Assembly (NCBI GenBank): GCA_033398695.1
Contig: CM065816.1
Coordinates: forward strand, 133,087,358 to 133,151,357
Direction of reading: 5' to 3'
DNA length: 64,000 nt
From: Orobanche coerulescens
Lineage: Eukaryota > Streptophyta > Magnoliopsida > Lamiales > Orobanchaceae
Positions 42,622-55,129 of this stretch are shown here, piece after piece. A program made the translations under genes and the position numbers. The first letter of the stretch is position 1, and each line of letters opens with the position of its first letter. The notes below the pieces were generated by a model that saw only the letters and a list, made by a program, of their open reading frames with translations, was not told the origin of the DNA and did not search any database.

Positions 42622-44836
42622 TAAATGGTATCAGAGCCAGGTTGTGGAAACCTAGGTTGTCGGGTCAGTGTTGTCTATTGAGTTTTGTCTCGTCGGATTT
42701 TGTCTGATTAAGTCGTGTCGTGATGCGTCATCTGAGTTGGCGTGGGGCAATCATCATCTTCGTGCGACCTGTGGATGTAAGTCTCCCTTCTTTGCGTTGT
42801 GCCTCGTGTGACACGAGCTATTTTTTTGATTTATTTGTTAAGTGATGGAATCCTCTTATGGATTTTGATTTCTTGATATGTGGTTATTTGACCATCATAT
42901 TTCGTTTATGTGTGGAGTAGTGTTGCTGGATTGTGCATGTTTGACTTTATTTCTTTTATCCGCTGCATGAGTTCTTTTGTAATAGCTTTCGGTATTTTAC
43001 CGACTGAGTTTTATTTCGAAAATGGATTCCATTAACCGAGTTTTTCATATTATGGTCTTGATCATTTTAGCGAAATTCTTATGACGGTATTTAACATTTT
43101 GTAAATGACTTTTCTTAGTTTTTGAAACATTACCGTCATCGGCCTTTTTGGTGTTTTTGTAAATGGTTTTTAGCCTGGTGAGTTCCGGCGCGGGACCCAC
43201 GACGCTATAATGTTTCGTGTAATTACCTGAAATTTTTGGGCATTCTGGCCCATTGAACTATCTTTGAAAACCTTGAGTATCTTAGAAAATAAATTTCGAG
43301 ACGTACTTTTAAAATGAATCATTTTCTCGTGGTACATCCAAGGTGCCACAATATGTTTCCAAATTCTTCTACCTCGAGGACCAAAATGTTTTGAGATATT
43401 TTCAATGTTTTAGAAACACTTTTACTTAGACCCGAGGGTCGAATATTCTGAATGTTTTTACTAAGAGAAAGTGTCCTCATTTTTATCAAATGCGAAATGG
43501 TTCTCCAAAGTCTCGATAACGATGTTTCACGTTTGTACTTTTTTTTGAAAGGTGATACTCAAGATCAACCGGTGTTCTTCTAAATTATTTTCAAAATGAG
43601 GTTTTCGTTTTTAAAACCTATCCATTCCCATTTGAGGGCTGGGTATGTATGTATGACGTTCGCGTTGTCATTTTGATATTTGCTCCCGAGTATGATCGAA
43701 TTGGTGGTGTGAGCGTTGAGTCGTTTTCCACAAATTTGTTGTGTTAGCCCCCTGTGAGAGGCGGGATGTTGGTGTTGAATGTTGTCGCCTCATGGTGATT
43801 TCTGCGTTGTCGCGCATGTGCGAGTTGTTAGAGCTTGGTTTGGTATGACCATGTGCATCGGTGATGGTTCCGTTATGTGTCGGTTGTTTAATGTCTTGTT
43901 ACCTTGCTCCCGTTTTTGTGAATTTTGTGGACGAGGTCAGAGGTAATACCCGTACTATTTTGACCTCGGTATTTTCTCTTTCTCCATTCTATCAACTTGC
44001 TCGTGTTCGTTGATACTTTCTGAACTTGTTCTATATTTCGGTTTCATCGTCCGAACGAACTGTGATCTTGTTGTGAGTCGATCTGGTTATCGTTGTGACC
44101 TTTCCGAATTTGGTTCGATTTTTGTGAACCTTGTTCGGAAGTAACATCTTTTGGTTCCACTAATTCTTTTATTCGAAGTGGATCGGATTTTGAATTTCTG
44201 TATTTTCGACTCTGTCGACTCATTTATGTTCGTTGACATTTTCTGAACTTTCCCTATCCCTTGCTTTTATTGATCGAACGAGGGTGGTATTGTTTCGGAA
44301 TAACTCGTTTGTCGTTGTGACTTTTCAATCTCTATTCCCTTTCCTGTGGATCTTATAGGAATGCATGTCTTGTTGTTCTCACCAGATCATCCTGGGAGTT
44401 GTTGTTTGAATTTTATTATCCTTCATGTTTCGGACATGATTGTTCGATTTTTGTTGTCTCGATCGTTTGTTTGTTCGGTTTTTGTTCTCGTTTCGTGATT
44501 GTTGAGCGTTCAGGCTCCTTCATAATTCCCTTAAGTTCGGGAAATTAGTCTCGTTTTCGATCTTCCAACCCTTAGGCGGTGGAATTCCGTATTTGTTCAG
44601 CGTTTGGCTCGCGTTTTGATTGATGAACCGTTGGGGTGGTCAATCGTATTGATTTTCATTCGTCGTGTTTTGTGATTTTTTGGGTAATTGACTTTACTAT
44701 ATTATCCATTTGATGACGCTTGTCGTTTGCTGGTTTTATTATATCCCTAACGGCGACGTTGTGTTGGTCGCCGTGGAGCGTGTTTGCACGCCGTATGTCT
44801 CTTTGCGTTTCTTGCAGCGTTTCGCCGTCGGGCGTG
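42622..44836 (+). other. Element B second interior
   Basis: A second copy of the interior: primer site TGGTATCAGAGC 42626-42637, leader donor-like GATGTAAG near 42780. It is closely similar to 29912-31361 plus 40237-41037 and shows the TTGTT target once, uninterrupted by E. Noncoding. The solo LTR follows; the last 105 bp are at 47702-47806. Confidence 0.88.
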
Positions 44837-47696
44837 TGTAATACCCGTGATTTCGATTTCCGGTAATTTCTTTTTTTTTCGGCGGAAGTCCGTTTTGACG
44901 ACTCGCTCATGACCGTTTTGTCATTCTGAGAATGATTAATTCTGCACTTTTTGTCATCCGAGTTCGTTTCGGTGTCGTTTTGTTGAGTTCCGTGCTTTTT
45001 AGCGGTTTTTCCGCGCTTGAGTTCGATTCTTGCGAATCTCATCTGAAACTGTTGTTTCGACTTTCTCGTAAGTTCATTTAATGTTAATATTCATGTTTCA
45101 AGCTTCTGCTTGGTGTTTCGATCATGTATCGTGTGTTTCGGACGTTTTGGGCCATTTTCGTAATTTCCCAAAGTTTGGGGTAATTACTTTACGTTGTCGA
45201 ATTTCGAGCCTTCGGGTGGTCGGAATCGTGTGTTCTCTTAGTGCTCGGATTCGTCTTTGCGAGTACTTCGTAACCGTATCTTCGATTCGTACTCAGGTTC
45301 GGGTTTCGGGGTCGTTCGGGCCGTCGGAGTTGGTCTCGGCCGAGTCATGGCCGGGCATGCCGGGCAGTGCCACCGCCGAGTAACGTGCGGTAGTGCTCGG
45401 CGATTACGTCGTAATTCGGTTACGTCGTAAGGCCCTGGCCGTAACGTCATGCGCTTCCGGCATTTCCAGCGATGAGTTCGCCATGGCGATTCGTCGTAAG
45501 CCATGGCGATTACGTACGTAACCGGCGTGATCGGCTATTTAAGGCCTGGCAGCGTATTTCTTCAGCCATTTCTCACTTGTTTTCTTCCCTTCCGCGGCTG
45601 GAGCTTGAGTAATCGTGTAGAGATGTTGTTGGACAATGAATACATGAAGTTTTGAGGTTCATATCATCAATCATCCGTCCTATAACATCCTCCGATCTAC
45701 CGAATCAGGTCAGATTTCCTAGAAATCTAATTTTGGGGAATTTGGGTATTTTGGTTGTTTCGTCCGATTAATCCGATTTAACATAGGATTATGATGGATT
45801 GATGATTATTTAGATGTTTTATATTTTTCCCTTGTTATTCCATGGTTGGATCGTATCGATTCGTTGTTTTGGTCGAGTTCTTGATCGACGCCTTGGAGGT
45901 GTCCGGTAGAATGTCTTAGAGGGGTTTTCGGGCGTTCTACGATTATTCTTCCTTGTATGATCGATGATTTATTGATTATATATTGTTAGGGTCGAGTTTC
46001 TTGCGAAGAAACCGAGTTGAACCCTTCCGTTCGTTGTCGTCTTTCTTTTCGATTGCATCGGGCGTTTCAAAGCTTTCCGGTTGAGCCGTCTTCGTCGGGA
46101 TACTTGCGTGCCGATTTTGAGGCAAGTACATTGTCCATATAATTCTTGTTTTGTGGATATGATTATTGGTGATCGTTTAAATGTGTTTGTTTGGTCGTTT
46201 GAATTGAACTTTCAAAAGATTTGGTTAGCCTTGTTAAAGGCCCTCTTTCAAAACGCGTGTGTTTTGTGAATGGTGTGGTTTGTGAACTAAGTGAATTCTA
46301 TGGATATGTTTGGTGTTTATGTTACACTTGGTATTGCGTGTGGACGTATATGGTTTCTTTTTGGTGCGTAATGGTTTGATGTGGTGTTTTGCTAAGTGTT
46401 GTTTGCATTAACTCATGATTTGATGTATTTGTGATTGTGGCAAATGTGAAACCCTTGTCGTTGTGAACTCGATGCATTGATGATTTGACCACAAGGTTAT
46501 CAATTCGGGTAGGTCTGGAGAGGGCTCCGAGAATCGTCACTTGCGAGTGCGATGTCACGATAACTTGTGGGTATATTCGATTGATGTTTACCGGGTAGGG
46601 ACCCATGAGGCCTCCGGCGGCGCGTTACTTGCGAGTACGGCCATTTGATATGATTTGACCATAAGGTTAGCTAATCGGGTAGGTCTGGAGAGGGCTCCGA
46701 GAATCGGTACTTGCGAGTACGATGTCAAGATAACTTATGGGTGGTTTGAGTTTGTTTAGCTAGCCAGTGCGGGAGGGTCCTTAGAGGCCTCGTGCGGGAA
46801 TCTATGATATGACTCTGTTCCCAAGGCGATGCATGTGTTGTGATTTGTTTAGCTAGCCATCTCGGGAGGGTCCTTCGAGGCCTCGGGTGGGATGTCTGTG
46901 GTAGCGTCCCGGTCCTAGGCGATGCGCGTGCGTGATTACGTTTCGTTGATTTTATGTCCATTGAGGACACGTGATGTTGGGCTCTGGCCCTGTGAATTGT
47001 TGTCGGTTTTCTATTTGCGAAAATAAAACCTTTGGGCTGTGACCCTGTTGATTTTGGAAAGAGAAGGATTTGATAATCCTAATTTGTTTTCTATTAAAAC
47101 TCCCGAGGGTATTTTAAACCATTTTGCAAACCATTCTCGTTATTTGTGATCTTTCGGATTTGGAAAGTTTTACTCAAATTCTTGCCTCGGGAAGTATTCG
47201 TTTCGTGGTCTTTTAATCTTTAAGGATTCCTGGTCATTGTTATTCGTGGAACTTGAATTATATGGCTCGTATTTGCACTTTGTATTTGCACTAGCAAAAC
47301 AGTGGAGTTTTGCTAACCCCCGAATATTCGGGGGGTGGATGTCTATTTTTGCATTCAGGTTTTTGGAGCATAGCACAGGGTCGGCACGAAGGATGATGAA
47401 AGATGAACGATACTAATCACACGAGGATCCGTTGATGTCGTATTGGTCTAGTTGTATTTTCTTTTCCGCTGCAGTATCTTTTCCCGTTTATGCGGAGTTT
47501 ATTGTATTTTGACCCCTGCGTGGGTATGTGTTTGGAATTGAGTTGTATGTTATTATTGAAAGACCAAGTCGGTCTACTGAGTCATTTTAGCCTTAAAGGC
47601 GATGTTTAGATGTTTGATTTTAGATATCAGCCTGGTAGATCCTCGAGGGGAGGGTCTACGGCGTGTAATATCCCTGAGTGGATTGGGGGTGTTACA
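44837..47696 (+). mobile_element. Solo LTR of a Tekay-like family related to B
   Basis: TGTAATACCC...GGTGTTACA, 2,860 bp, TSD GCGTG (44832-44836, 47697-47701), no interior. Its first 220 bp and its last 700 bp resemble B. Its upstream region instead has TTACGTCGTAA/TTACGTACGTAA palindromes (45395-45525) like element A. TATA-like TATTTAA 45536-45542, donor AATCAG/GTCAG (45709), acceptor GCATTCAG (47357-47358), and two 150-bp units with GGGTAGGTCTGGAGAGGGC (46495 and 46675). Confidence 0.92.
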
Positions 47697-47806
47697 GCGT
47701 GAATTTTCGGTTTTTGTGTATCTCGTCGAATTTTCCTAGCAGGGAATATTGCTTCTCCCTACTTGTTTTAAGTTTCGGGACAAAACTTCTTTTAAGGAGG
47801 GTAGAA
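47697..47806 (+). other. End of element B second interior with polypurine tract
   Basis: TSD copy GCGTG, then GAATTTTCGG... and TTTTAAGGAGGGTAGAA, the priming site for plus-strand synthesis, directly before LTR 3. Confidence 0.85.
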
Positions 47807-50800
47807 TGTAATACCCGTAATTTCGATTTCTAGTAATTTCTTTTTTTCGGCGGAAGTCCGTTTTGACGACTCGCTCATGACCGTTTCATTATTCTGAGAA
47901 TGATTAATTCTACACGTTTTGACATCCGAGTTCGTTTCGGTGTCGTTTCGTTGAGTTCCGTGCTTTTTAGCGACTTTTTCGATTCTTGCGAATCTCGTTC
48001 GAAACTGCTGTTTCGAGTTTCCTGTAAGTCCGTTTAACTTTGTCAGACGTGTTGTGAACTTCGGTTTGATTATTCGATCACGTATCGTGATTTTCGGTCA
48101 TTTTGGGCCATTTTGTAATTTACCCAAAATTATGGGTATCCGTATCTGTAATTGTTGTCTCGACCCGTTTCTTGGTCGTGTATAATTAATTATTGCATTA
48201 TGTTTTCATTTCGGGTCGTTGATGTCGTCCGCGAACTTTTCGTCGTGTTCGTTCCGTGCGTTTTCGGAAATCGAGTTGTCGAGCCCTGGTGTTCGAGCAC
48301 TGGCCGGACGGTTGCGGGACTGGCCGGACGATTGCGGGACTGGCCGGACGATTGCGGGCACCGGCCGGACGGGTGCGGCAGGAACCGGCGTAGCGTACGC
48401 TATGGCCGGAAGGCTGCCTTCTTAACCGACGTGTAGCGCACGCTTATCGGCCGCCTAACGACGCTTATCGGGTGCAGACAGTGGAGTCGTGGGTTCGAAT
48501 CGGTCGGGCTCGGCAGTAGCGCACGCTGCTTGTCGGGCATTGCGCCTTCGACCGGGTAGCGCGCTATAGCGGAAGGCTGCGCACGCTTCTGGCCGAAGCC
48601 GGTAGGGCAGTGTGGGCACTGGACTGCGGCCTGGGCCGATAGCGCACGCTAGCTCGGCAGCCTAGCGCGCGCTAGTCCGGCCCAGTATAAATGTGACAGA
48701 GCAGTCGTGTTTTCATTCATTTTTCACTTCCTTCCTTCTCCGTCCGCGGCTGGCGATTCATAGGTGACGAAGCCATGTTGTTTAACAATAAATCCATGAA
48801 GTTCTTGAGTTCATAACATCAATCAATCATCCGTTATCATCCTTTGATCCAGCGAATCAAGGTAATCTTCCTTAGAACCCTAATTTCGTGAATTTGGGGT
48901 TTTTTGCATTTTTGTCCGATTCGTTACGTGTTGTTGATTAATTCATGATGGGTATGATTAATCTTGGTAGTATTCTTGTGTTCAACATCATTTAATCCAT
49001 TGTTCTTCGTCGAATCGAAGTATATTTCTTGATTTCCTTCGAATCGACTTTTTGGGGGATTTGTCCTCGATCTCGTTTTTCATCCGTTTTTGATGGATCG
49101 ATTGTGGTTAAATGATGTTGTTAAACATATTCTATGGATTGTATATTCATATTTCAACTTGGAATTCCGTTTTCGTGTTTTGACGGGAGGAATCGTGTTC
49201 TTGGCCGTTTTGGGGAAAATCCTTGAACTTTCGTCATTTGTTCTTTGAATTCAGCGGCTTTGGGTCGTACTTTGGAATTCATTTTCGTTGTTATTGTTTT
49301 CGTTCGTAGTTCATTGTTGCGGATTGTCATTCGGTGGAGTCGGCGGGGTTCGTAGTCGGTTCGTGTCAACCTATTTCGGTCGATTCTCCGCTGTTCTTAT
49401 TCGAGGCAAGTACCTTGTCTATACTATTCTTGTTTTGTGTATATGATGATTGGTGATCGTCGTGGTGTGTTTGTTTGTTCGTTTGAAATGAGTTTTCAAA
49501 AGATTTGGTTAGCCTTGTTAAAGGCCCTCTTTCAAAACCGTGTGTGTTTTGTGATTGGTGTGATTCGTGAACGAGTATGTGAATCCTATGGATATGTTTG
49601 GTGTTGATGATGCACTTGGTATTTGCGTGTGGACGTATATTGTTTCATTTCGGTGCATTGTGGTTTGACGTAGTGTTTTGCTTAGTGTTTGATGCCTCTC
49701 GGTGAATTGTTGGATATCCTTGGTGTGATATGTTATCTGTGCATGATTATTTCGCTAGCCAGCTCGGGAGGGTCCTTAGAGGCCTCGTGTGGGATTCATG
49801 GTGACGTCCTGGTCCTAGGCGATGCCTGTGCTTGATTGTTTCGCTAGCCAGCTCGGGAGGGTCCTTAGAGGCCTCGGGTGGGATTCATGGTGGCGTCCTG
49901 GTCCTAGGCGATGCCTGTGCTTGATTGTTTCGCTAGCCAGCTCGGGAGGGTCCTTAGAGGCCTCAGGTGGGATTCATGGTGGCGTCCTGGTCCTCGGCGA
50001 TGGCTGTGCGTGTATGTTTAGTGAATGTATTTTGCTCACCCTGGGACGGTCCGACGGGGCCTCGGTGGAATCTATGACTTCACTCTGGGTTCACAAGTAA
50101 AAACTTCACAGCTTGGTGTGTATGTTTTGTGAATGTGTTTGCTCACCTCGGGAGGGTTCGACGGGACCACGGAGGGAGTCCAATGGTTTCGCCCTGGATT
50201 CATGAGTGAAAGTTCACGGGTGCGTGTGTATTTTATGTCCGTCGAGGACGCGTGACGTGGGTTTTAACCTTGTGTATTGTTGTTGGTTTCATTTGTGAAA
50301 AACAAAACCTTTGGGCTGTGACCCTGTTGAGTTTTGGAAAGAGAAGAATTTGATAATCCTAAATTGTTTTCTATTAAAACTCTCGATGACATTTTAAATT
50401 GTTTCATAAATTGTTTCCCTTTAATTGTGGTCTTTCGGTTTTGGAATGTTTTACCCAAACTCTTGCCTCGGGAAGTACTTTTCGTTACTTTTGGATTTTT
50501 GAGGATTTCTGATTATTGTTATTCTTGGAACTTGAATTGTATGGCTCGTATTTTTGCACTTGTACTTGCACTAGCAAAACAGTGGAGTTTTGCTAACCCC
50601 CGAGTATTCGTGGGGTGGATGTCTATTTTTGCATTCAGGTTTTGGAGCATAGCACAGGGTCGGCACGAAGGATGATGAAAGATGAACGATACTAATCACA
50701 CGAGGATCCATTGATGTCGTATTGGTCTAGTCGTATTTTCTTTTCCGCTGTATTTTGACCCCTGCGTGGGTGTGTGTTTCGAATTGAGTTGTATGTTATT

Positions 50801-50942
50801 ATTGAAAGACCAAATCGGTCTACTGAGTCATTTTAGCCTTAAAGGCGATGTTTAGATGTTTGATTTTAGTTATCAGCCTGGTAGATCCTCGAGGAGAGGG
50901 TCTACGGCGTGTAATATCCCTGAGTGGATTGGGGGTGTTACA
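47807..50942 (+). repeat. Element B LTR 3
   Basis: 3,136 bp, close to LTR 1, with palindrome array, TATA box (48686-48692), donor (48862), three 88-bp units and acceptor (50638). A small deletion lies in the last 250 bp. TSD CTCAA follows at 50943-50947. Confidence 0.93.
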
Positions 50943-50947
50943 CTCAA

Positions 50948-52268
50948 CACTAACATACATAGTCAATAAGCACATTAATTCCCGAACACAAAAGTTGTCC
51001 TTTAAGAAAACTATGATTGTAAATATACCGATTCTTTTAAGAAAAAGTTGTAAATATTCATTTAGCACATATCGTCAATTTTCAATCATTATATTCACAA
51101 AACATGTAATGTATGGGCAAGATACTTGCCTCGAAATCAATTGTGAATACTCCGACGAACGCGGCTAGGCCGAAACAGCCCCGAAACAGCCCCGAAACAG
51201 CCCCGAAAACCGACCACCTTCGCGAAAAATCAATAACAACACCATCACTATGAGAATAACACCGCTACGAATCAACAATACTAAACGAAATCCCAATCGA
51301 CACTAAGAAACAACAAGGGTTCAAGTGTTTCCCAAGGAAGTCAAAATCATGTTCCGGGTGGAATGAAATCAATAAACGAGTTTCTAATCCGTAGGGTACA
51401 ACCAAAACAACAAGAACTACGCAATCAATTTATCATTTCCGGGTGAACTCAAGAGATCAAGAAAAAACCCCCAAAATTCCCAAAACCAAGGTTCTAAGGG
51501 ATTTTACCTCGAATCCGACGGTGGAAGATGAAATAAGGTTGATAAATCCATGTTAGGAGTTGAAAGGAGTTGATATCTATTGATATCTGGCCGAGATCTC
51601 CACCTTCTCATGCCTGGAATCGCTTGGGTCGCCGGAGGGGAAGAAGTGAAATGAAAAATGACGAAAGTTGACCTCTGCAGTCCTATTTATATTGTCAACA
51701 GTTAGCGCACGCTAAGGTATGTGTAGCATGCGCTATCGGCTGCAAAATGCAGTCCAGAACCCTCTGCCAGACTTCGTTAGCGCGCGCTAATAAATGTGTT
51801 TAGCGTGCGCTAATTATGGACTGTGTAGTCTTTGATATTTCGGCCATAACTCCTTCGTCCGGACTCCGATTGACTCGCCGTATGAACCATTGGAAAGCTA
51901 ATTTGATGATCTATCACATTGTAAAGTTTAAGAATTTGTAGACTTAATAAGTGCCGGTGGTGATCTTACAAAGTCGACCAAATGCACAACAACGATACTC
52001 CTCGACAAAACAATGATTATTCAACATGCAACGAAACACTAACGGACAACACCAACGATCCAAATCGAAAATTAAAAAATAATAAAGCGCGACATGCTAT
52101 TAGCTCGACTTACGCAATGATAATCCGTACCTGACGAACACCACAACACGGTACATCATGCCGTACCCAACATAAGGGAAAACTCAAGTAATCGCCAACA
52201 GAGCAAAATAACCGGCACAACCGACAAAAATTCAAAAATAACCGGAAACGAAAATCTTGGGTATTACA
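50948..52268 (-). repeat. Element C 3' LTR, second part
   Basis: Continuation of 25301-26742. Matches 56567-57868: donor (complement of 51506-51507), TTAGCGCACGCTAA-type palindromes (about 51700-51815) and the start TGTAATACCC at 52268. GAAACAGCCCC is tripled here (51173-51208) but doubled in the other LTR. Confidence 0.9.
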
Positions 52269-55129
52269 TTCTACCCTACTAAAAATAAGTTTCGTCCCGA
52301 AACTTAAAACAAGAGCAAGGCGACTCTAGATAACACACGTTATCTAATATTGACAGCGCACAGGAGCTCCATGCAGTACAGAGCTACTGCGGTCTGATTC
52401 AATATGCAAAAATGCTTACGAAAAGCAACGAGCATGAATCGTTGCGGTTGATAAAACCGAGCAATACAAAAATCAAATCAAGATTCCCACGCTGAGAGGT
52501 ATGAAATTCCAGTAACTCAAAGGTTTGGAAGATCAAATACGAAGACAATTTCCCAACACTTATGGAAATCACAAAGTGGCCCAGATGTTCAATAATCACG
52601 ATTTCCAGATCAAACAATAATGATTGGACAATGACGAACAAATAGAAATGATCGAACAACAACGATAACCTCTGAATTTCATACCTCAAATCAAGACATC
52701 AATAACTTTTAGGAACCACGAGGTGTTAGTTTCGAACACGGTTCACAAGAAATCGATCTGAACTTGGAAAGATCACAATGATATGCACATCAATTTGGAA
52801 AAATATGCGAACTCGCTCGAATGACAAGGGTGAGAACAACACAAGGTCAGAAGCATCAACGAACACAATCGAGTCGATACGGTCGAATGAAACGGAAGCG
52901 AAAAAAAATATGGGTATTACATCATATCACCTTTAAAAGAGGTTTCGTCCCTGAAACCTAAACAACGAGTACGATGTACTAGAATAGCAGCCTTCCCATC
53001 AATATTCTCTTGGTCCCGCATCCGATTTCCATGACCAACTGTACCGCGGTCACGACCGCGTCCTCTGTGCCTCGGCACACTAAGCGGATTCTCACTCAAT
53101 ACGATGACACGATTTCGCAAAATATTATACTAAAGTACCAACTCAGCGCGACATATCACATAAGGTAACTAATAATAACTCGATAAGAAAATCCACGAGG
53201 TATCCTTTTAAATGATATCATTTGAAAATCCTTGGATTTGTATGCTATTCAAAATAAACTTTAAAAGTACTTTTGGTACCTCGGGTTGTTTCATTAAAAC
53301 TTGTAAACAAAAGACTTTTAACCAACTCATTTTCAAATCATTTGCAAAGCAATATTTTCTGTGCAACCGGCATTGTCAAAATCACCACGCCACTACACAC
53401 CAGTATCACCGTTAATAACAAACAAGATAACCACGCATGGTCATAAAATCATACGTAAATACTTTAATCAGTATAGAAAACTTTCCAAATCCGAGTTTGA
53501 AGTTTAAATCGAATAAGATTTTTCATCTTTCACTATATATTAAAAAAAAAATCATATTGGTTTTTGAAAAAAAATTGTGTGAAAGATTTTTTTGAAAATC
53601 ATGTATTCGAATTATTCGAAAATACAATAGTACGTTAAAAGTCATTTCCGAAAATTCTCCCAACACTACACAAAAATCAACGACGGTAACATTTACAAAA
53701 TGTTCAAGGTACTTTAAAACAACTCTTTCATTATCGTCGAGGTTTTATTTGAGAATTCCTATGCCGGTTCGCAAATTTCAAACAAATTTTCAAAGTTCAT
53801 ACGAAGCCGCCGGCTTAATCGCAACGTCAAATTAGTTTCAAAAATTTATTTTCCGCAACTTGCACAAACTTATGAAAGTTTCAGGCAAACATTTTCGAAC
53901 ACACACACACACAGCAGATATAATTTAACAACTCACTGAGCAAAATCAATTATCACCTAGCACGACGAAAAGTCACAACACCCATTCACACAAAACAGTT
54001 GTCATCACTAGACAACACATATAGAATACAGTCATAGACGACTGACTGCAGAAAGTTAGACCTAACGGCAAAAATGCAGTTCCACATCCTCTGTCCCAGC
54101 TAACTAACGCGCGCTACAACAATTATTTAGCGTGCGCTATCTATGCCGCATTAGCGCGCGCTAGCCTCGCACTCAGCGTGCGCTAGCTGCTCCAACCCAG
54201 CAACATGATCACGAATATATATACGACATTACTAGAATCGATGGTACAAATAATCAACAACACGTTCAAATCTCAAAGCCATCGATTTAACACTTCATGA
54301 GCAACCATCAAAAGACAATTGTCATTCAAAAGTTGAAATCTCACCTCTTATTAAAGAGAGCTATCTCAATGTACACAAATCGAATGACTCAGCATTCACA
54401 TCATAGTTTTAATTTAAAACTGGCAACACTGCCCGAACAACAAGAACATCATCATGTATTTTCTGACTAACAACCATAAAACCGATAAGTTGAAAACGAG
54501 AGTCACGTCTTGTCTACATTTTGTAAACTTCACTTGGGTTCAAAAATCGTGTTTTGAAAACTTATAATACAAAATGAAAATAAAATATTGGTAGTTTGAA
54601 TTCTTAAAAAAAATTTGGCCTTGAGGTCATAATACGAAAATCAAACTTTTTCCTCCCTTTGGAGGATGTTTTAAAATAAAATATACGTGACTCCTCAAAA
54701 CATGTAAAGTTTTAAAATATCACATTGATGAATTTTTCTTTGCGTAACCACACCAAGGCCATTATTCTTGTAAAAACGACTTATATCAGGATGTGTGTAT
54801 ATATACATATATTTTGGTACCACTTTTATCCTAGCATCATACGAGGACCAAACAACATAGGCCACATAATCACAAATCACCTTTAAACTCCACATCATAA
54901 CACAAAATCATACAAGCTCGTATATCACAAGGCACAATATAGTAGGGAGACTTACATCCACAGGTCGCACGAAGATGATGGCTGCACCTCGATACTAATC
55001 ACGGCCGACATCACAGACGACACGTCGCGACACGGCTTAGACAGACATAATCTGATAGAACAAGACACGAAAATACCCGACTGGACCCGACAGCCTAGGT
55101 TTCCGCAACCTAAGCTCTGATACCATAAA
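52269..55129 (-). other. Element C interior, noncoding
   Basis: On the minus strand: primer site (complement of 55114-55125), hairpin CCTAGGTTTCCGCAACCTAA, leader CGTGCGACCTGTGGATGTAAG (complement of about 54952-54972), about 2 kb without coding motif, a cluster of TAGCGYGCGCTA palindromes (54105-54192), and GGGACGAAACTTATTTTTAG with GTAGGGTAGAA next to the LTR. TGTAATACCC near 52919 preceded by another GACGAAACCTCTTTTAAAG looks like a relic LTR boundary. No gag or pol is seen. Confidence 0.8.

Larger units (their letters stand above)
26743..50942 (+). mobile_element. Element B: composite non-autonomous Tekay-like array (three LTRs, two interiors)
   Basis: The whole block is flanked by a single TSD CTCAA (26738-26742 and 50943-50947), and the intact C LTR (near 56563) has this pentamer once. 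Order: LTR 26743-29911, interior, truncated LTR 41038-42621, second interior, LTR 47807-50942. Such LTR-interior-LTR-interior-LTR structures arise by unequal recombination between related copies or within a tandem. Element E and a solo LTR are inserted in it. No gag or pol of its own is seen. Confidence 0.88.

Noticed and set aside
45081..45383. 100-codon ORF in the solo LTR
   Set aside because: LTR upstream region; not conserved in B LTRs and without domain.
49154..49369. Basic 71-codon minus-strand ORF (and similar at 26739-27074, 40992-41369)
   Set aside because: Antisense frames in B LTRs; low-complexity Lys/Arg/Asn content follows from base composition.
52911..52925. A second LTR boundary inside element C
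   Set aside because: TGTAATACCC with a nearby GACGAAACC motif is suggestive, but no matching LTR end or TSD is seen, and a similar GGTAATACCC occurs inside the B interior; kept only as a remark.
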